From Acidimicrobiia bacterium (GTDB taxonomy: Bacteria; Actinomycetota; Acidimicrobiia; Acidimicrobiales; JANYDT01): 46,666 bases of DNA. Every line of letters starts with the position of its first letter. The first letter of the stretch is position 1. Both the position numbers and the translations under genes were made by a program. A model generated the notes under the pieces. The model made no database searches and was not told the origin of the DNA. It saw nothing but the letters and a program-made list of their open reading frames with translations. Positions 1 to 8,987 of this stretch are shown in pieces. The DNA lies in NCBI GenBank assembly GCA_025359845.1, contig JANYDT010000218.1, positions 74,671 to 121,336 of the forward strand, given 5' to 3'.

Positions 1-1
1 G

Positions 2-115
2 GGCGGCAAGCTGATGTTCAGCGAGTTCATCACCGAGTACCGCGACCAGAACGGCGAACTCGTCATCACCGCTCGCGGAGTCGGCGTACGAACCGGACAG
101 GTGGTGGAGTCATGA
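2..115 (+). CDS. MaoC-like dehydratase, N-terminal-type subunit (3' end only)
   Basis: Only the last 37 codons are in the window; the frame is open from the left edge and ends in TGA that overlaps the ATG of the next gene (ATGA). The visible tail (FSEFITEYRDQNGELV, then VGVRTGQVVES) looks like the final strands of a FAS1-like/MaoC N-terminal hot-dog domain, the partner subunit (HadA/HadC type) of an (R)-specific enoyl-CoA hydratase. The identification rests largely on the overlap with the MaoC catalytic subunit downstream, since these two subunits are commonly encoded together in actinobacteria. Which chain length or pathway is served cannot be seen. Confidence 0.6.
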   Translation, partial: GGKLMFSEFITEYRDQNGELVITARGVGVRTGQVVES

Positions 116-534
116 GTCTGAGTCAGAAGAACCTCAAGGTCGGGGACACCCACAGCGAATTGGTGATCGACGACCTCAGCCGCACCCAATTGGTCATGTA
201 CGCAGGAACGTCGGGCGACTACAACCCGCTCCACAGCGACGACCTGTACGCCACCAAGGTGGCAGGCTATCCGGGCGTGTTTGCGCACGGCATGCTCAGC
301 ATGGGCATGACCGCCAAGATGCTGACGAACTACGTGGGCGACGGGCGCCTCACCAAATACGGAGTCCGTTTCGTGCGCCAGGTATGGCCGGGCGATTCAC
401 TGACCGCCACCGCCACCGTCACCGCCTTGCGGGAAGAGGGGGGCCAGCACTTCGTCGATCTCGATGTGGCCACGGTAAATCAGAGTGGCGAGCCCGTCAT
501 CACCGGCTACGCCGCCGCTCGCATCGACCCCTGA
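112..534 (+). CDS. MaoC family dehydratase (HadB-like catalytic subunit)
   Basis: A 140-residue hot-dog protein, the usual size of a single-domain (R)-specific enoyl-CoA/3-hydroxyacyl dehydratase. The catalytic motif is seen as GDYNPLHSD, with Asp36 and His41 at the spacing of the hydratase Asp/His dyad, followed by the conserved GVFAHGMLSMG segment. The protein probably hydrates or dehydrates 2-enoyl/3-hydroxyacyl thioesters as a heterodimer with the upstream N-terminal-type subunit, with which it overlaps by 4 bp. The ATG is fixed by that overlap. It converges on a P450 gene, and the two share a hairpin. The acyl chain specificity, and whether it belongs to fatty-acid synthesis or degradation, are unknown. 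Confidence 0.85.
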   Translation: MSLSQKNLKVGDTHSELVIDDLSRTQLVMYAGTSGDYNPLHSDDLYATKVAGYPGVFAHGMLSMGMTAKMLTNYVGDGRLTKYGVRFVRQVWPGDSLTATATVTALREEGGQHFVDLDVATVNQSGEPVITGYAAARIDP

Positions 535-542
535 ATCTCCGA

Positions 543-581
543 GCCCCTGCGGTTCACCCAGTCGGCGTGAACCGCAGGGGC
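543..581. terminator. Bidirectional hairpin terminator between MaoC gene and P450 gene
   Basis: GCCCCTGCGGTTCAC (543-557) and GTGAACCGCAGGGGC (567-581) form a perfect 15-bp stem with a 9-nt loop. The stem begins 8 bp after the MaoC stop codon and overlaps the last codons and stop of the P450 gene on the other strand. There is no long T tract, as is common for high-G+C actinobacterial terminators. Its symmetry lets it act on both converging transcripts. Confidence 0.75.
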
Positions 582-1774
582 AGGTGCTCTGGCCCCCAGA
601 TGCCGACAGTGGTGGGCTTCCAAGTGATCTGACCGTCGACGGCCAGATCGGGCAGGCGGCGGGCCAGGATCGGCAGCGCTTCTTGCAGCTCGGCCCGAGC
701 CAGATTTGCTCCGAGGCAATAGTGGATGCCCGAACCGAACGTGAGATGAGGTTGGGACGCCGAGGGTTTGGTGATATCGAAATTCTGAGGGTCGGTCCAG
801 ACCCGGTCGTCGAAGTTGGCCGAAATGAAACTCGGAAACACGAGAGTTCCTTTTGGAAAAACCACATCGTGATATTCGATGTCAGTCGACGCGAACCGGG
901 CGGTCCCCCGCACCGCTCCGAGCACGCGCATCGATTCTTCGACAGCCCTTTGCGCGAGTGACGGTTCGTCGGCCAACAAGCGCCACTGATCGGGGTGCTC
1001 GGCAAATAGCGCCACCGCGCAGGCCAACTGGTTACGGGTCGTGTCCGTCCCGGCCACGAGCACGGCCTCGCTCATCATCAAGAGTTCGTCGCTCGACAAG
1101 CGATCGCCCTGCGATTCGGCGGCGATGAGGGCGGTGAGCAGATCGTCGGCCGGGGTTGAGCGGCGCCGCTCGATAAGGGCCCCGATGTAGTCGTCGAGCG
1201 CGTAGCGGGCGGCCATGATGCGAGGCCCGTCCTCGATAAGGTTGCCATTGAAGATCGCCAGCAGGTCGGTGGCCCACAGACTGAACAGCCGCCAGTCTTC
1301 TTTCGGGGCGCCGAGCAGTTCGCAGATGATCGGGATGGGATAGGGCTCGCACACTTCGCGCACCAACTCGCAGCGTCCATCCGCGGCGAATCCGTCGACC
1401 AGTTCGTTGACCACCGACCGCATGAACGGACGGAGCTTCTCGGCGGCCATAGGGGTGAAGGCCGGGGCGGCCAGACGGCGCAAGCGATCGTGACCCGGGC
1501 CTTCCATCGACAGAATCGACTCGCGCTTGTCACGGTTCATGGGGTGGTCTTCGGGCAGTCCGGCCATTTGCGTGATGAGGCCGGCGGCCGAGTGAAACCG
1601 GCGATCGCGCAAGATCGCCACACAGTCTTCGTAGCGCAACGCCACATACCCGAAAGGATTGCGGGCCAACCAGTGTTTCGACCTCGCGTCGTCAACCGCG
1701 GTCTGCTTTGTCGCGAGCGATCCCGGCTCGAGAAGGTTCAAATCGGGCAAATCGAGTTCGTGGACGCTAAGCAT
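554..1774 (-). CDS. Cytochrome P450 monooxygenase
   Basis: A 406-residue soluble bacterial P450. The I-helix oxygen-activation motif AGTDTTRNQ, the ExxR motif EESMR and the heme ligand loop FGSGIHYCLG (Cys353) are all present and correctly ordered. It would need ferredoxin and reductase partners, which are not in view. The start chosen is MLSVHELD, 2 bp after the stop of the acyl-CoA dehydrogenase gene; the frame stays open upstream, but that part lies inside the dehydrogenase gene and has no P450 character. Co-transcription with an acyl-CoA dehydrogenase suggests oxidation of a lipid, terpenoid or sterol side chain, but the substrate is inference. Its 3' end forms one arm of the shared terminator. 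Confidence 0.92.
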   Translation of the reverse strand: MLSVHELDLPDLNLLEPGSLATKQTAVDDARSKHWLARNPFGYVALRYEDCVAILRDRRFHSAAGLITQMAGLPEDHPMNRDKRESILSMEGPGHDRLRRLAAPAFTPMAAEKLRPFMRSVVNELVDGFAADGRCELVREVCEPYPIPIICELLGAPKEDWRLFSLWATDLLAIFNGNLIEDGPRIMAARYALDDYIGALIERRRSTPADDLLTALIAAESQGDRLSSDELLMMSEAVLVAGTDTTRNQLACAVALFAEHPDQWRLLADEPSLAQRAVEESMRVLGAVRGTARFASTDIEYHDVVFPKGTLVFPSFISANFDDRVWTDPQNFDITKPSASQPHLTFGSGIHYCLGANLARAELQEALPILARRLPDLAVDGQITWKPTTVGIWGPEHLPLRFTPTG

Positions 1775-1776
1775 GG

Positions 1777-2928
1777 TCAAAGGCCCTTCATGAGGTTCTT
1801 GGCGATGATCGTACGCAAAATGTCGTTCGTGCCTTCCCCGATGGCCATCAGCGGCGCGTCCCGATACAGGCGTTCCACGTCGAACTCGGTCGAGTAGCCG
1901 TAACCGCCGTGGAGCCGCATCGAGTCGAGCGCGCAAGTGATGGCCACTTCGGATGCGAACAGTTTGGCCATGCCCGACTCCATGTCGGCCCGTTTGCCGG
2001 TGTCGGCGACCGAGGCCGCCCACCAAGTAAGGAGCCGGGCGGCCTGCACCTGGGTAGCCATGTCGGCGATCTTCAGCTGGACCGCTTGGAAGCGGTTGAT
2101 GGGTTGCCCGAAGGCCTCCCGATCGGCCGTGTAGCGCAGCGCCGCGTCGAACGCGGCCTGCGCGATGCCCACGGAACGGGCAGCGATGTTGATACGGCCC
2201 GTTTCGAGCGCACCCAGTGCTTGCTTAAGGCCTTGACCCTCGACGCCGCCCAACAGATTGTCGGCGGGCACCCGGCAGTCATCGAAGACGACTTCACAAC
2301 TCTCGGTGCCTTTGTAGCCCAGCTTGCCGATGTCTTTCGTGACTTCGAAGCCGGGCGTGCCCTGCTCGACCATCAAGATACTCATGCCGGCGTGCGATGG
2401 GGTGATGTCGGGATTGGTCTTGACCAACACCGGCATGGGATTGGCGTAGCGGGCGTTGGTGATCCAAGTCTTCGTGCCCCGGATCACGTACGTCTCGCCG
2501 TCCTTGCCGGCCACGGTCTTGATGCCCTGCAGGTCACTACCGGCGTCGGGTTCGGTGAGCGCGATGCACGTGCGGCGCACCCCCGTCGCCAACTCCGGCA
2601 GCCACCGCCGCTTCTGCTCCTCGGTCCCGCTATTGACGATCATCCTGCAGGCCAACGAGTGGCTGCCCAAAATGCCGGCGATCGCCATCCACCCCTTCGA
2701 GATCTCTTCGAACAGAATGGCCATCGACACGAGATCGGCGTCGAGTCCACCCCAGGCGGCGGGGATGGTGATGCCGAAGAACCCGAGTTCCTTCATTTTC
2801 TCCACGATTTCGGTTGGATACCGACCCGCGTGCTCCCATTCGCGGGCGACTGGGCGAATCTCTTTGTCAACAAAGGAGCGCACCGAATCGCGAAACATCC
2901 GATGCTCTTCGGACAATTCGAAATCCAT
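1777..2928 (-). CDS. Acyl-CoA dehydrogenase
   Basis: A 383-residue FAD-dependent acyl-CoA dehydrogenase of full family length. It begins MDFELSEEHRMF, as the N-terminal helical domain usually does. It carries the flavin/substrate signature ALTEPDAGSD near residue 135 and ends with GGYGYSTEFDVERLYRD followed by IGEGTNDI, in which Glu365 aligns with the catalytic base of short/medium-chain enzymes. It introduces the alpha,beta double bond in an acyl-CoA and passes electrons to ETF. It is first in a two-gene unit with the P450. Exact chain-length specificity is not readable. Confidence 0.92.
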   Translation of the reverse strand: MDFELSEEHRMFRDSVRSFVDKEIRPVAREWEHAGRYPTEIVEKMKELGFFGITIPAAWGGLDADLVSMAILFEEISKGWMAIAGILGSHSLACRMIVNSGTEEQKRRWLPELATGVRRTCIALTEPDAGSDLQGIKTVAGKDGETYVIRGTKTWITNARYANPMPVLVKTNPDITPSHAGMSILMVEQGTPGFEVTKDIGKLGYKGTESCEVVFDDCRVPADNLLGGVEGQGLKQALGALETGRINIAARSVGIAQAAFDAALRYTADREAFGQPINRFQAVQLKIADMATQVQAARLLTWWAASVADTGKRADMESGMAKLFASEVAITCALDSMRLHGGYGYSTEFDVERLYRDAPLMAIGEGTNDILRTIIAKNLMKGL

Positions 2929-2957
2929 CGTCCGAAGCTACCGAACAGCCAGACCCT

Positions 2958-3809
2958 TCAGGTACTCGCGCCCAGCGGCCCTGTTCGAGCGTCAACGAGG
3001 TCCTTGGCCCGGGGAGCTCGTCCGGTGAGTCGCCGCAGCTTATCGAGCGCCGCGTCGGCGCCCGCGAGGTTGCCGTCGAGAACCAACCGCCACGCCCGAT
3101 AGCGAAGGGCGGCCGGGCTGGCGGGGGCAATGAAATCAAGCAGATCGCTGATCGAGCCCAGCGCGGCCGTATCGCCGGCTCGGATGGCCATCTCGGCCCC
3201 GACGCCCAGCCAGAGCCGCTGATCGGAACCCTCACTCAGCGCCGCCGCTTGTCGGGCCACATGGAGGGCCGCCGCGACATTGCCTCCCGGCGCCATACTC
3301 GGACCGTGATCAGGGCACGCCCAGCGCAGACCGCCCATCGCCAACGCCCAATAGCCGAGATTGGTGGCCGAAGACTGGGCCTCGACGGCGCCGCGCATTT
3401 CTGTCTCGGCCGCCGTCCGGTCGCCACTGCAAAGCAGGGCCGTGCTGTAACGGCGGCGAAAGATCGGAAACGATTCGGCGATCGGCTTGGCTTCATCGAA
3501 CAAACCGATGGCGCCCGCGTAGTCGCCCTGAACCAGCGCTCGACTCCCACCCACCAGGGTCAAAATGCGTCGCCCCGATGCGTGGGCCAGCGCGTCCAAC
3601 ATGGCGCGCTCCTCCTCATCGTCGGCCGAGATCGCCATCGCCGCCGTAGGCGACGGGCTTACATCAATGAGGGGCTCGGGGCGTGTCGTCTCATTGGCGG
3701 ATCGCTTCGGGCGCGGTGCGGCGGGAGTCCGGGCGAGGCCGACGGCCGGTCGGACCAGGAGGGCGGCGAGGAGAACCGCCACCGCCGCCCCGAGTCGGCG
3801 ACGCGGCAT
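2958..3809 (-). CDS. Secreted or membrane-anchored alpha-helical repeat protein (unknown function)
   Basis: About 283 residues. I chose the ATG at 3809 because it opens with MPRRRLGAAVAVLLAALLV, a basic stretch plus a hydrophobic segment typical of a signal peptide or N-terminal anchor. The frame continues upstream to 3938, but that part overlaps the glmS 3' end and looks non-native. The mature part is alanine-rich and helical (for example ALVQGDYAGAIGLFDEAKP and RAGDTAALGSISDLLDF), resembling TPR-like repeats, but I cannot name a family. It follows glmS on the same strand. A function in envelope biology is only a guess. Confidence 0.6.
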   Translation of the reverse strand: MPRRRLGAAVAVLLAALLVRPAVGLARTPAAPRPKRSANETTRPEPLIDVSPSPTAAMAISADDEEERAMLDALAHASGRRILTLVGGSRALVQGDYAGAIGLFDEAKPIAESFPIFRRRYSTALLCSGDRTAAETEMRGAVEAQSSATNLGYWALAMGGLRWACPDHGPSMAPGGNVAAALHVARQAAALSEGSDQRLWLGVGAEMAIRAGDTAALGSISDLLDFIAPASPAALRYRAWRLVLDGNLAGADAALDKLRRLTGRAPRAKDLVDARTGPLGAST

Positions 3810-3888
3810 CACCGCGAAGTCATCGACATTTCGCGGCGCGAGCTTGAATGTTGCGGAGCTCCGACTCGAGTGCACCCTGTCGGATGGC

Positions 3889-5718
3889 TCACTCCACGGT
3901 GACGCTCTTGGCCAAGTTTCGAGGCTGATCGACATCACAGCCCCGCGCTACGGCGAGGTGGTAGGCGAAGAGTTGAAGCGGAATGTTGCACAAGAGCGGA
4001 TCGAACTCCGGCTCATTCTTCGGCACCCGGATCTCATGGTCGAGCAAGCCCTCGTCAGCCGCGGTTGACGATTGCGTGATGCCGATCACCGGACCCCGCC
4101 GAGCTCGCACTTCCTGCACCGTCGAAAGGTTCTTCTTGAGCAGAGGATCATCGGGGAGGATCGCCACGACAGGGAACTCGGGCGACACGAGCGCCAACGG
4201 TCCGTGCTTCAACTCGCTCGCCGGATAGGCCTCGGCGTGGATGTAGCTGATCTCTTTCAGCTTCTGTGCACCCTCAAGGGCAATGGGGTAACCGGCGTTG
4301 CGACCGATGAAGAACATCGAAGAAGTATCGGCAAATTTCCGGGCAATCGCGGCGATCTCGGGTTCACTCTCAAGAATGCGCCGGATGTCGTCAGGCAGTC
4401 GCTTGAAGCCGTTGATTATGCGTTCGCCCTCAGCCGGCCCCAGGTCTTTGATGCGACCCAGGTGCAGGCCGAGGAGGCCCAGGCTCACGATCATGGACGT
4501 GAACACCTTGGTGGAAGCGACCGACACTTCTGGCCCGGCGTGCATGTAGATGCCTTCGGCTTCACGAGACATGGTCGAGCCGACCACGTTGACGACGCAC
4601 ATCACGAGCCCGCCCTTGCGCTTGACCTCCTGCACTGCGGCGATCGTGTCGGCCGTCTCGCCCGACTGACTCACGGCGACATACAACACGTCGCGCTCGA
4701 TCACCGGATTGCGGTAGCGGAACTCGCTCGCCGGTTCGGCATCGGCCGGAATCCGGGTCATCGACTCGATCAGCTGTGCCCCCGCGATGCCGGCGTAGTA
4801 AGCCGATCCACACCCAAGAACCTTCACGCGGCGGATGTCGAGCACCTCACGGGCCGAAAGGTTGACGCCGCCGAGATGCGTCGTGGCGAAGCGCTCCTCG
4901 AATCGGCCTCGCAGAGCTCGCTCGATGGCCAGTGGCTGTTCGTGGATTTCTTTGCGCATGAAATGCTCGAAGCCGCCCTTGTCGAGATCGTCGACGTTCC
5001 AGGTGACGGCGAAGAGCTTCTTCTGAATGGGTGTGGCGTCGAGAGCCATCGTCTCAAAACCGTCGGCCCGCAGTACGGCCAACTCGCCATCGTCGAGGTG
5101 CACGACCTGTTTGGTGTGGCGGATCAGCGCCGACACATCGGAGGCGATGAACATCTCCTTTTCGCCGACGCCGATCACGACCGGCGACCCTTTGCGGGCG
5201 GCGATGATCCGGTCGGGCTGGGTGGCGTCGACGATCGCCAACCCGTATGCGCCCTCGACTTCGGACAGGACGAGCCGCACTGCGTCTTGCAGGTCGTGAC
5301 CCGCGGCGCGGGCGCGGCCGATGAGGTGGGCGAGCACCTCGGTGTCGGTCTCGCTCGTGAACACGATCCCTTCGGCTTCGAGTTTGGCCCGCAGTTCGTT
5401 GGCGTTCTCGACGATTCCGTTGTGCACCACGGCCACGGTTTGGGCCGTGTTGGTGTGGGGATGGGCGTTGGCGTCGCTCGGCACGCCGTGGGTCGCCCAA
5501 CGGGTGTGTCCGATGCCGGGTTTGCCGGTCAGGCGCTTGGGCAGAACGTCGCGCAGGTCGCGCAACTTACCCTTCTTCTTGTGGACTTCGAGGTTTCCCT
5601 TCTTCGTAACGACCGCAATGCCGGCCGAGTCATAGCCCCTATATTCAACCTGCGCTAGCCCTTCCATGATGATGGGAACGCAGTCTCTCGGACCGATATA
5701 GCCAACGATGCCGCACAT
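3889..5718 (-). CDS. glmS: Glutamine--fructose-6-phosphate aminotransferase (isomerizing)
   Basis: A full-length 609-residue GlmS that makes glucosamine-6-phosphate from fructose-6-phosphate and glutamine, the entry to UDP-GlcNAc and peptidoglycan. The N-terminal class II glutaminase domain starts MCGIVGYIG, with Cys2 as nucleophile after Met removal, followed by HTRWATHG and HNGIVEN. Two SIS domains follow, with CGSAYYAG, SQSGETADT and SVASTKVFTS, and the C-terminus ends in DQPRNLAKSVTVE as expected. There is no sign of a glmS ribozyme upstream, consistent with that element being a Firmicutes feature. Confidence 0.97.
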   Translation of the reverse strand: MCGIVGYIGPRDCVPIIMEGLAQVEYRGYDSAGIAVVTKKGNLEVHKKKGKLRDLRDVLPKRLTGKPGIGHTRWATHGVPSDANAHPHTNTAQTVAVVHNGIVENANELRAKLEAEGIVFTSETDTEVLAHLIGRARAAGHDLQDAVRLVLSEVEGAYGLAIVDATQPDRIIAARKGSPVVIGVGEKEMFIASDVSALIRHTKQVVHLDDGELAVLRADGFETMALDATPIQKKLFAVTWNVDDLDKGGFEHFMRKEIHEQPLAIERALRGRFEERFATTHLGGVNLSAREVLDIRRVKVLGCGSAYYAGIAGAQLIESMTRIPADAEPASEFRYRNPVIERDVLYVAVSQSGETADTIAAVQEVKRKGGLVMCVVNVVGSTMSREAEGIYMHAGPEVSVASTKVFTSMIVSLGLLGLHLGRIKDLGPAEGERIINGFKRLPDDIRRILESEPEIAAIARKFADTSSMFFIGRNAGYPIALEGAQKLKEISYIHAEAYPASELKHGPLALVSPEFPVVAILPDDPLLKKNLSTVQEVRARRGPVIGITQSSTAADEGLLDHEIRVPKNEPEFDPLLCNIPLQLFAYHLAVARGCDVDQPRNLAKSVTVE

Positions 5719-5784
5719 GGTATTTTCTCGAACTCTCTGGGGTGACGGGGGAAGCTGGTTAGTAAGTGAAGGCAGGTGCGACAG

Positions 5785-6078
5785 TCATCGGTAAACGGCG
5801 CGACGAATCTGGCGCTGCGAAAGCACCGGCGGACGGACCCTCCAGGTGGAGAGTTCGATGGCAATCCGGGGGTAGATCTGTTCGTTTCGCAACCCGTCGC
5901 CGTGTAGTTCACGGTGACGGCGACGAATGAACTCTTCGGTGGTCTCGCCGAAAGCCCCGAGGACCTCGGCGACTACCTTGGCCGCCTGCCCGCGCCCTAA
6001 ATCGGTGGTGCGCTGCAAGCGGTCGAGGAGCTCATCGAACAGTTCAATGGACGCCATGGTGCCAGAATTATCGGCCAT
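5785..6078 (-). CDS. Small conserved-looking protein of unknown function
   Basis: About 97 residues from the ATG at 6078 (alternative ATG at 6057). It consists of an amphipathic helical N-terminal half (SIELFDELLDRLQ, then AAKVVAEVLGAFGETTEEF) and a basic C-terminal half with IYPRIAIELSTWRVRPP and LSQRQIRRAVYR. The alternation of charged and hydrophobic residues and high third-position G+C make it likely to be real. No enzyme motif is visible. It lies 66 bp upstream of glmS on the same strand and diverges from hisC, so it may share the glmS transcript. Confidence 0.55.
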   Translation of the reverse strand: MADNSGTMASIELFDELLDRLQRTTDLGRGQAAKVVAEVLGAFGETTEEFIRRRHRELHGDGLRNEQIYPRIAIELSTWRVRPPVLSQRQIRRAVYR

Positions 6079-6209
6079 GGGCAAGAATTCTACCCGATTT
6101 CGGGTCGAATACGCGGAGAAATGGCGCATTTGACCCATGTCCTGGCCACTTTCGAACAGAGATCAGCCGTTCGGCCCGCCACGTAACCGATCGATCTACG
6201 CTCATCGCC

Positions 6210-7304
6210 GTGCCTGCGCCCTTTCGATCCGCCCTTGACGCCGTTCAGCCGTACGTGCCCGGTCGACCCATAGAAGTGGTGAAACGCGAATTGGGGATCG
6301 AGGGCGAGGTCATCAAGTTGGCGTCGAACGAAGGCCCGTTCCCACCCGTGCCGGCCGCGCTCGAAGCGATCGCCCGGGCCGCGTCGGAGTCGAACCGGTA
6401 CCCCGACGGGTCATGTCACGAGTTGCGCCACGCGCTGGCCGCCCGTCACGGTGTCGGACCAGATCAGATCGTCGTCGGCAACGGCGCCGACGCAGTGCTC
6501 GACTATCTCGCCCAAGCGCTGTACGAACCCGGCGATGAAGTGGCCTATTGCTGGCCGTCTTTTCCCGTTTATCCGATCAACGCGACGAAGATGGGCGCAG
6601 TCTGTGTGGCGGCGCCGCTGGCCGGCAGCAGCTACGACTTGGAAGCCTTGGCTGCAGTCATTACGCCCGAGACGAAGGCCGTGTATGTGACGAATCCCAA
6701 CAACCCCACCGGCGGCATGGTTACGCGCGACGCATTGCTGCGGTTCCTCGACGGGCTGCCCGCGACCGTGCTCCCGGTCATCGACGAGGCCTATTTCGAG
6801 TTCATCGATGACCCCGACTATCCCGACTCTTCGGCGTGGGTCAGCGAAGGACGACGGCTGGTGGCGATCCGCACGTTCTCGAAGATCTACGGCATGGCCG
6901 GCCTGCGTGTGGGTTATGGCGTAATGCCGGCCGACGTGGCCGTGGCGTGCGGCAAGGTGAAAGGGGCGTTCGATGTCAGTCAGCTGGCCCAAGTGGCGGC
7001 GTTGGCCAGTCTCGATCCGTCGGTCGCACCCGAGATCGCCCGCCGCCGAGCCGTCGTAGCGTTGGGACGAGCACAGTTGGTGAACGGTTTACGGGCGCAG
7101 GGCCTGGGTCCTTGGCCGGCGGTGGCCAACTTCGTTTTCGTGCCGGTCGGCGACGGCCTGGGTCTGGCTCAAGCGCTGGAGCGCCGCGGCGTGATCGTGC
7201 GCGCCACGGCCGGCTTCGGCGACCCGACCGCCATCCGCATCACCGTCGGCACCCCGGAAGAGAACGCCCGCTTCCTCAGCACGCTGGCCGAGATCCGGGG
7301 GTAA
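6210..7304 (+). CDS. hisC: Histidinol-phosphate aminotransferase
   Basis: A 364-residue class I/II PLP aminotransferase. Features typical of HisC are KLASNEGPFPPVPAA near the N-terminus, YVTNPNNPTG, DEAYFEF, and the PLP lysine in TFSKIYGMAGLRVGYG (Lys225), with a C-terminal IRITVGTPEEN arginine motif. It transfers the amino group from glutamate to imidazole acetol phosphate in histidine synthesis. The start is GTG. No other his genes are adjacent, so some related HisC-like enzymes (aromatic amino acid aminotransferase) cannot be excluded. Confidence 0.9.
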   Translation: MPAPFRSALDAVQPYVPGRPIEVVKRELGIEGEVIKLASNEGPFPPVPAALEAIARAASESNRYPDGSCHELRHALAARHGVGPDQIVVGNGADAVLDYLAQALYEPGDEVAYCWPSFPVYPINATKMGAVCVAAPLAGSSYDLEALAAVITPETKAVYVTNPNNPTGGMVTRDALLRFLDGLPATVLPVIDEAYFEFIDDPDYPDSSAWVSEGRRLVAIRTFSKIYGMAGLRVGYGVMPADVAVACGKVKGAFDVSQLAQVAALASLDPSVAPEIARRRAVVALGRAQLVNGLRAQGLGPWPAVANFVFVPVGDGLGLAQALERRGVIVRATAGFGDPTAIRITVGTPEENARFLSTLAEIRG

Positions 7305-7357
7305 CGCGCGCCGCTGGATAACGCTCCGGGGGGGGGTAAGCGCCGGGGTAGGGCCGA

Positions 7358-8053
7358 TCATCGGTTGCGCCAGAAGCCGAGCACGGTCCATCCGAGATCG
7401 GGAAAGCCGGCCGCATCGGCGACCTTGGCGCTAGCATAATTGTCGGGGGCGTGAAGGTAGGTCGGAATCGCACCGTCATCGAGCACCCGACGCGCCGCGG
7501 TCGCAACGAGCAAGCGGCCTATCCCGCGTCCGCGAAGCGACTCCTCCGTTCCGACACTGAGCTCATGGCCAAAGCGGTCATGCTGTTTGCGACCGACACC
7601 ACCGCCATACCGGCCCTCGTCGTCCCAAGCGACGAGTACATCACCGTTGAACGGCGTCAACCATGGCGGTACCCGCTCATCGCTCGTTGGTACCCAGTCG
7701 CCAAGGTCCGGCGTCGGCGTCGGCGCCGCACTCCACCGGAACAGTCCGCGACCGAACCGCCCCGGTCCTAAGATCGGCGCCAGACCTTCGGCCAAAGCCG
7801 CCAGATCCGGTTCGAGACTTGCGCCGGACACGAGGCGGGCGACGGCTTCGGCGCTCTCGGGCGCCACCGAAAGCACGGCGCTCGTGGGCGTGGCGACGCC
7901 GATAACATCGTGCATCGACCCATCCCAAGCCGGCGTGGCGCGACGTGGCGAACCGACGACAGTGACGCCAGTCCCGGCCGGCGGCCAAACCCCGAGCCAG
8001 TCATCCAGGTGCTCAGCCAGCCGACTGGGAATCCCTCCGTCGCGAACATTCAT
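7358..8053 (-). CDS. GNAT family N-acetyltransferase
   Basis: About 231 residues from an ATG 16 bp after the CitE stop codon. The C-terminal half is a GNAT fold, with GGGVGRKQHDRFGHELSVGT followed by the acetyl-CoA loop RGRGIGRLLVATAARR and the closing strand segment YASAKVADAAGFPDLGW. The N-terminal 100 residues have no clear motif. The substrate is unknown. The frame is open much further upstream, but that part lies within the CitE gene and is not coding-like. Confidence 0.8.
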   Translation of the reverse strand: MNVRDGGIPSRLAEHLDDWLGVWPPAGTGVTVVGSPRRATPAWDGSMHDVIGVATPTSAVLSVAPESAEAVARLVSGASLEPDLAALAEGLAPILGPGRFGRGLFRWSAAPTPTPDLGDWVPTSDERVPPWLTPFNGDVLVAWDDEGRYGGGVGRKQHDRFGHELSVGTEESLRGRGIGRLLVATAARRVLDDGAIPTYLHAPDNYASAKVADAAGFPDLGWTVLGFWRNR

Positions 8054-8069
8054 TCGCAGCTCATCGGCA

Positions 8070-8918
8070 CTACTCGCCGGCCCGGGCGAGCAACCGGCGG
8101 GCGCTGCGCGCTGTCGCCTCGTCGACCATTCGCCCATCGCTACCCACGCATGCGCCGCCACCCGCGGCGGCGAACGCGGCCAGTTGATCGCGCGCCCTCT
8201 GCACGTCTTGGGCCGAGGGCGTGAACACCTCGTTGATGATCGGCACCTGCGCAGGATGGACGGCCGGCCGGCCACCGAAACCCATTCGCCGCAAAGCCTC
8301 GCTCGACGCCCGGAACGCTTCGAGGTCGCGAAAGTCGATGGCCGCCGGACCGGTCGGGGCGTCAATTCTGGCCGCCGCGCTGGCCATGACGACCATGCTG
8401 CGGGCCGTCAACAGCTCCCTCTCGTCGCCCGGGGTGAGTTCGACGCCCAGATCCGCACTCAGATCGGCCTCTCCGATGGCCAGACGCACAACCCGAGGAT
8501 GCAAAGCCACGTCGCGTGCGTCAAAGACCCCGTCGGCCGTCTCGATCAGGGCGCACAAGGGGATCGGATGGTTCTCCCGATCGTTGGCCGCTTCGAGAAT
8601 TTCGAGCTCCCGCGAGAGTTCGTCGAGGTCGTCGATCGATTCGACTTTGGGCACGACGAAACCAGCCAACGTGAGCCCGGCCTCCGGCACCACCATGGCT
8701 ACATCGTCGAGACCGGCCTCGCCGCGGTTGATGCGCACCCAGAACTTCGGCCCGGTGAGTTCGCCCGAAAGAAAATGGGCCACCCGCTCGCGGGCCAGGA
8801 TCTTGTTCGCAGGGGCAACCGCATCCTCCAGATCGAGAATCAGCGCGTCGGCCCCCCGTTGGAGGGCGCCCGCCATTCGGTCGGGCTGGTCCCCGGGAAC
8901 GTACAGGTAACTGCGCAT
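8070..8918 (-). CDS. CitE/HpcH-HpaI family lyase (acyl-CoA lyase-like)
   Basis: A 282-residue TIM-barrel protein of the citrate lyase beta-subunit (CitE) family. It begins MRSYLYVPGDQPDRM, with ALILDLEDAVAP, the arginine strand FWVRINRG, the metal-binding ALIETADGV and LAIGEADLSADLG, and a C-terminal GFGGRPAVHPAQ. Members acting without CitD/CitF include citramalyl-CoA, malyl-CoA and 3-hydroxy-3-methylglutaryl-CoA-type lyases or thioesterases. No citrate lyase alpha or gamma subunit is nearby, so a stand-alone CitE-like role is more likely. It probably forms a unit with the downstream GNAT gene. Confidence 0.88.
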   Translation of the reverse strand: MRSYLYVPGDQPDRMAGALQRGADALILDLEDAVAPANKILARERVAHFLSGELTGPKFWVRINRGEAGLDDVAMVVPEAGLTLAGFVVPKVESIDDLDELSRELEILEAANDRENHPIPLCALIETADGVFDARDVALHPRVVRLAIGEADLSADLGVELTPGDERELLTARSMVVMASAAARIDAPTGPAAIDFRDLEAFRASSEALRRMGFGGRPAVHPAQVPIINEVFTPSAQDVQRARDQLAAFAAAGGGACVGSDGRMVDEATARSARRLLARAGE

Positions 8919-8987
8919 TCGCCCATCCTTTCAGCAACGCGCTCGCAGTGCGAGGCGTTCGCGGCCCTAACCTCGGTCGCCGTGTCA

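Noticed and set aside
1909..3102. 397-codon plus-strand open frame
   Set aside because: Antisense to the acyl-CoA dehydrogenase, which is intact and full length.
4072..5658. Long plus-strand open frame opposite glmS
   Set aside because: This is the antisense shadow of a clearly functional glmS; the translation is His/Asp/Val-rich without any motif.
7587..8987. Open frame extending the beta-galactosidase upstream by 467 codons
   Set aside because: It runs antisense through the GNAT and CitE genes, is rich in Arg/Ser/Pro shadow composition, and the GH2 sugar-binding domain begins only after 8988.
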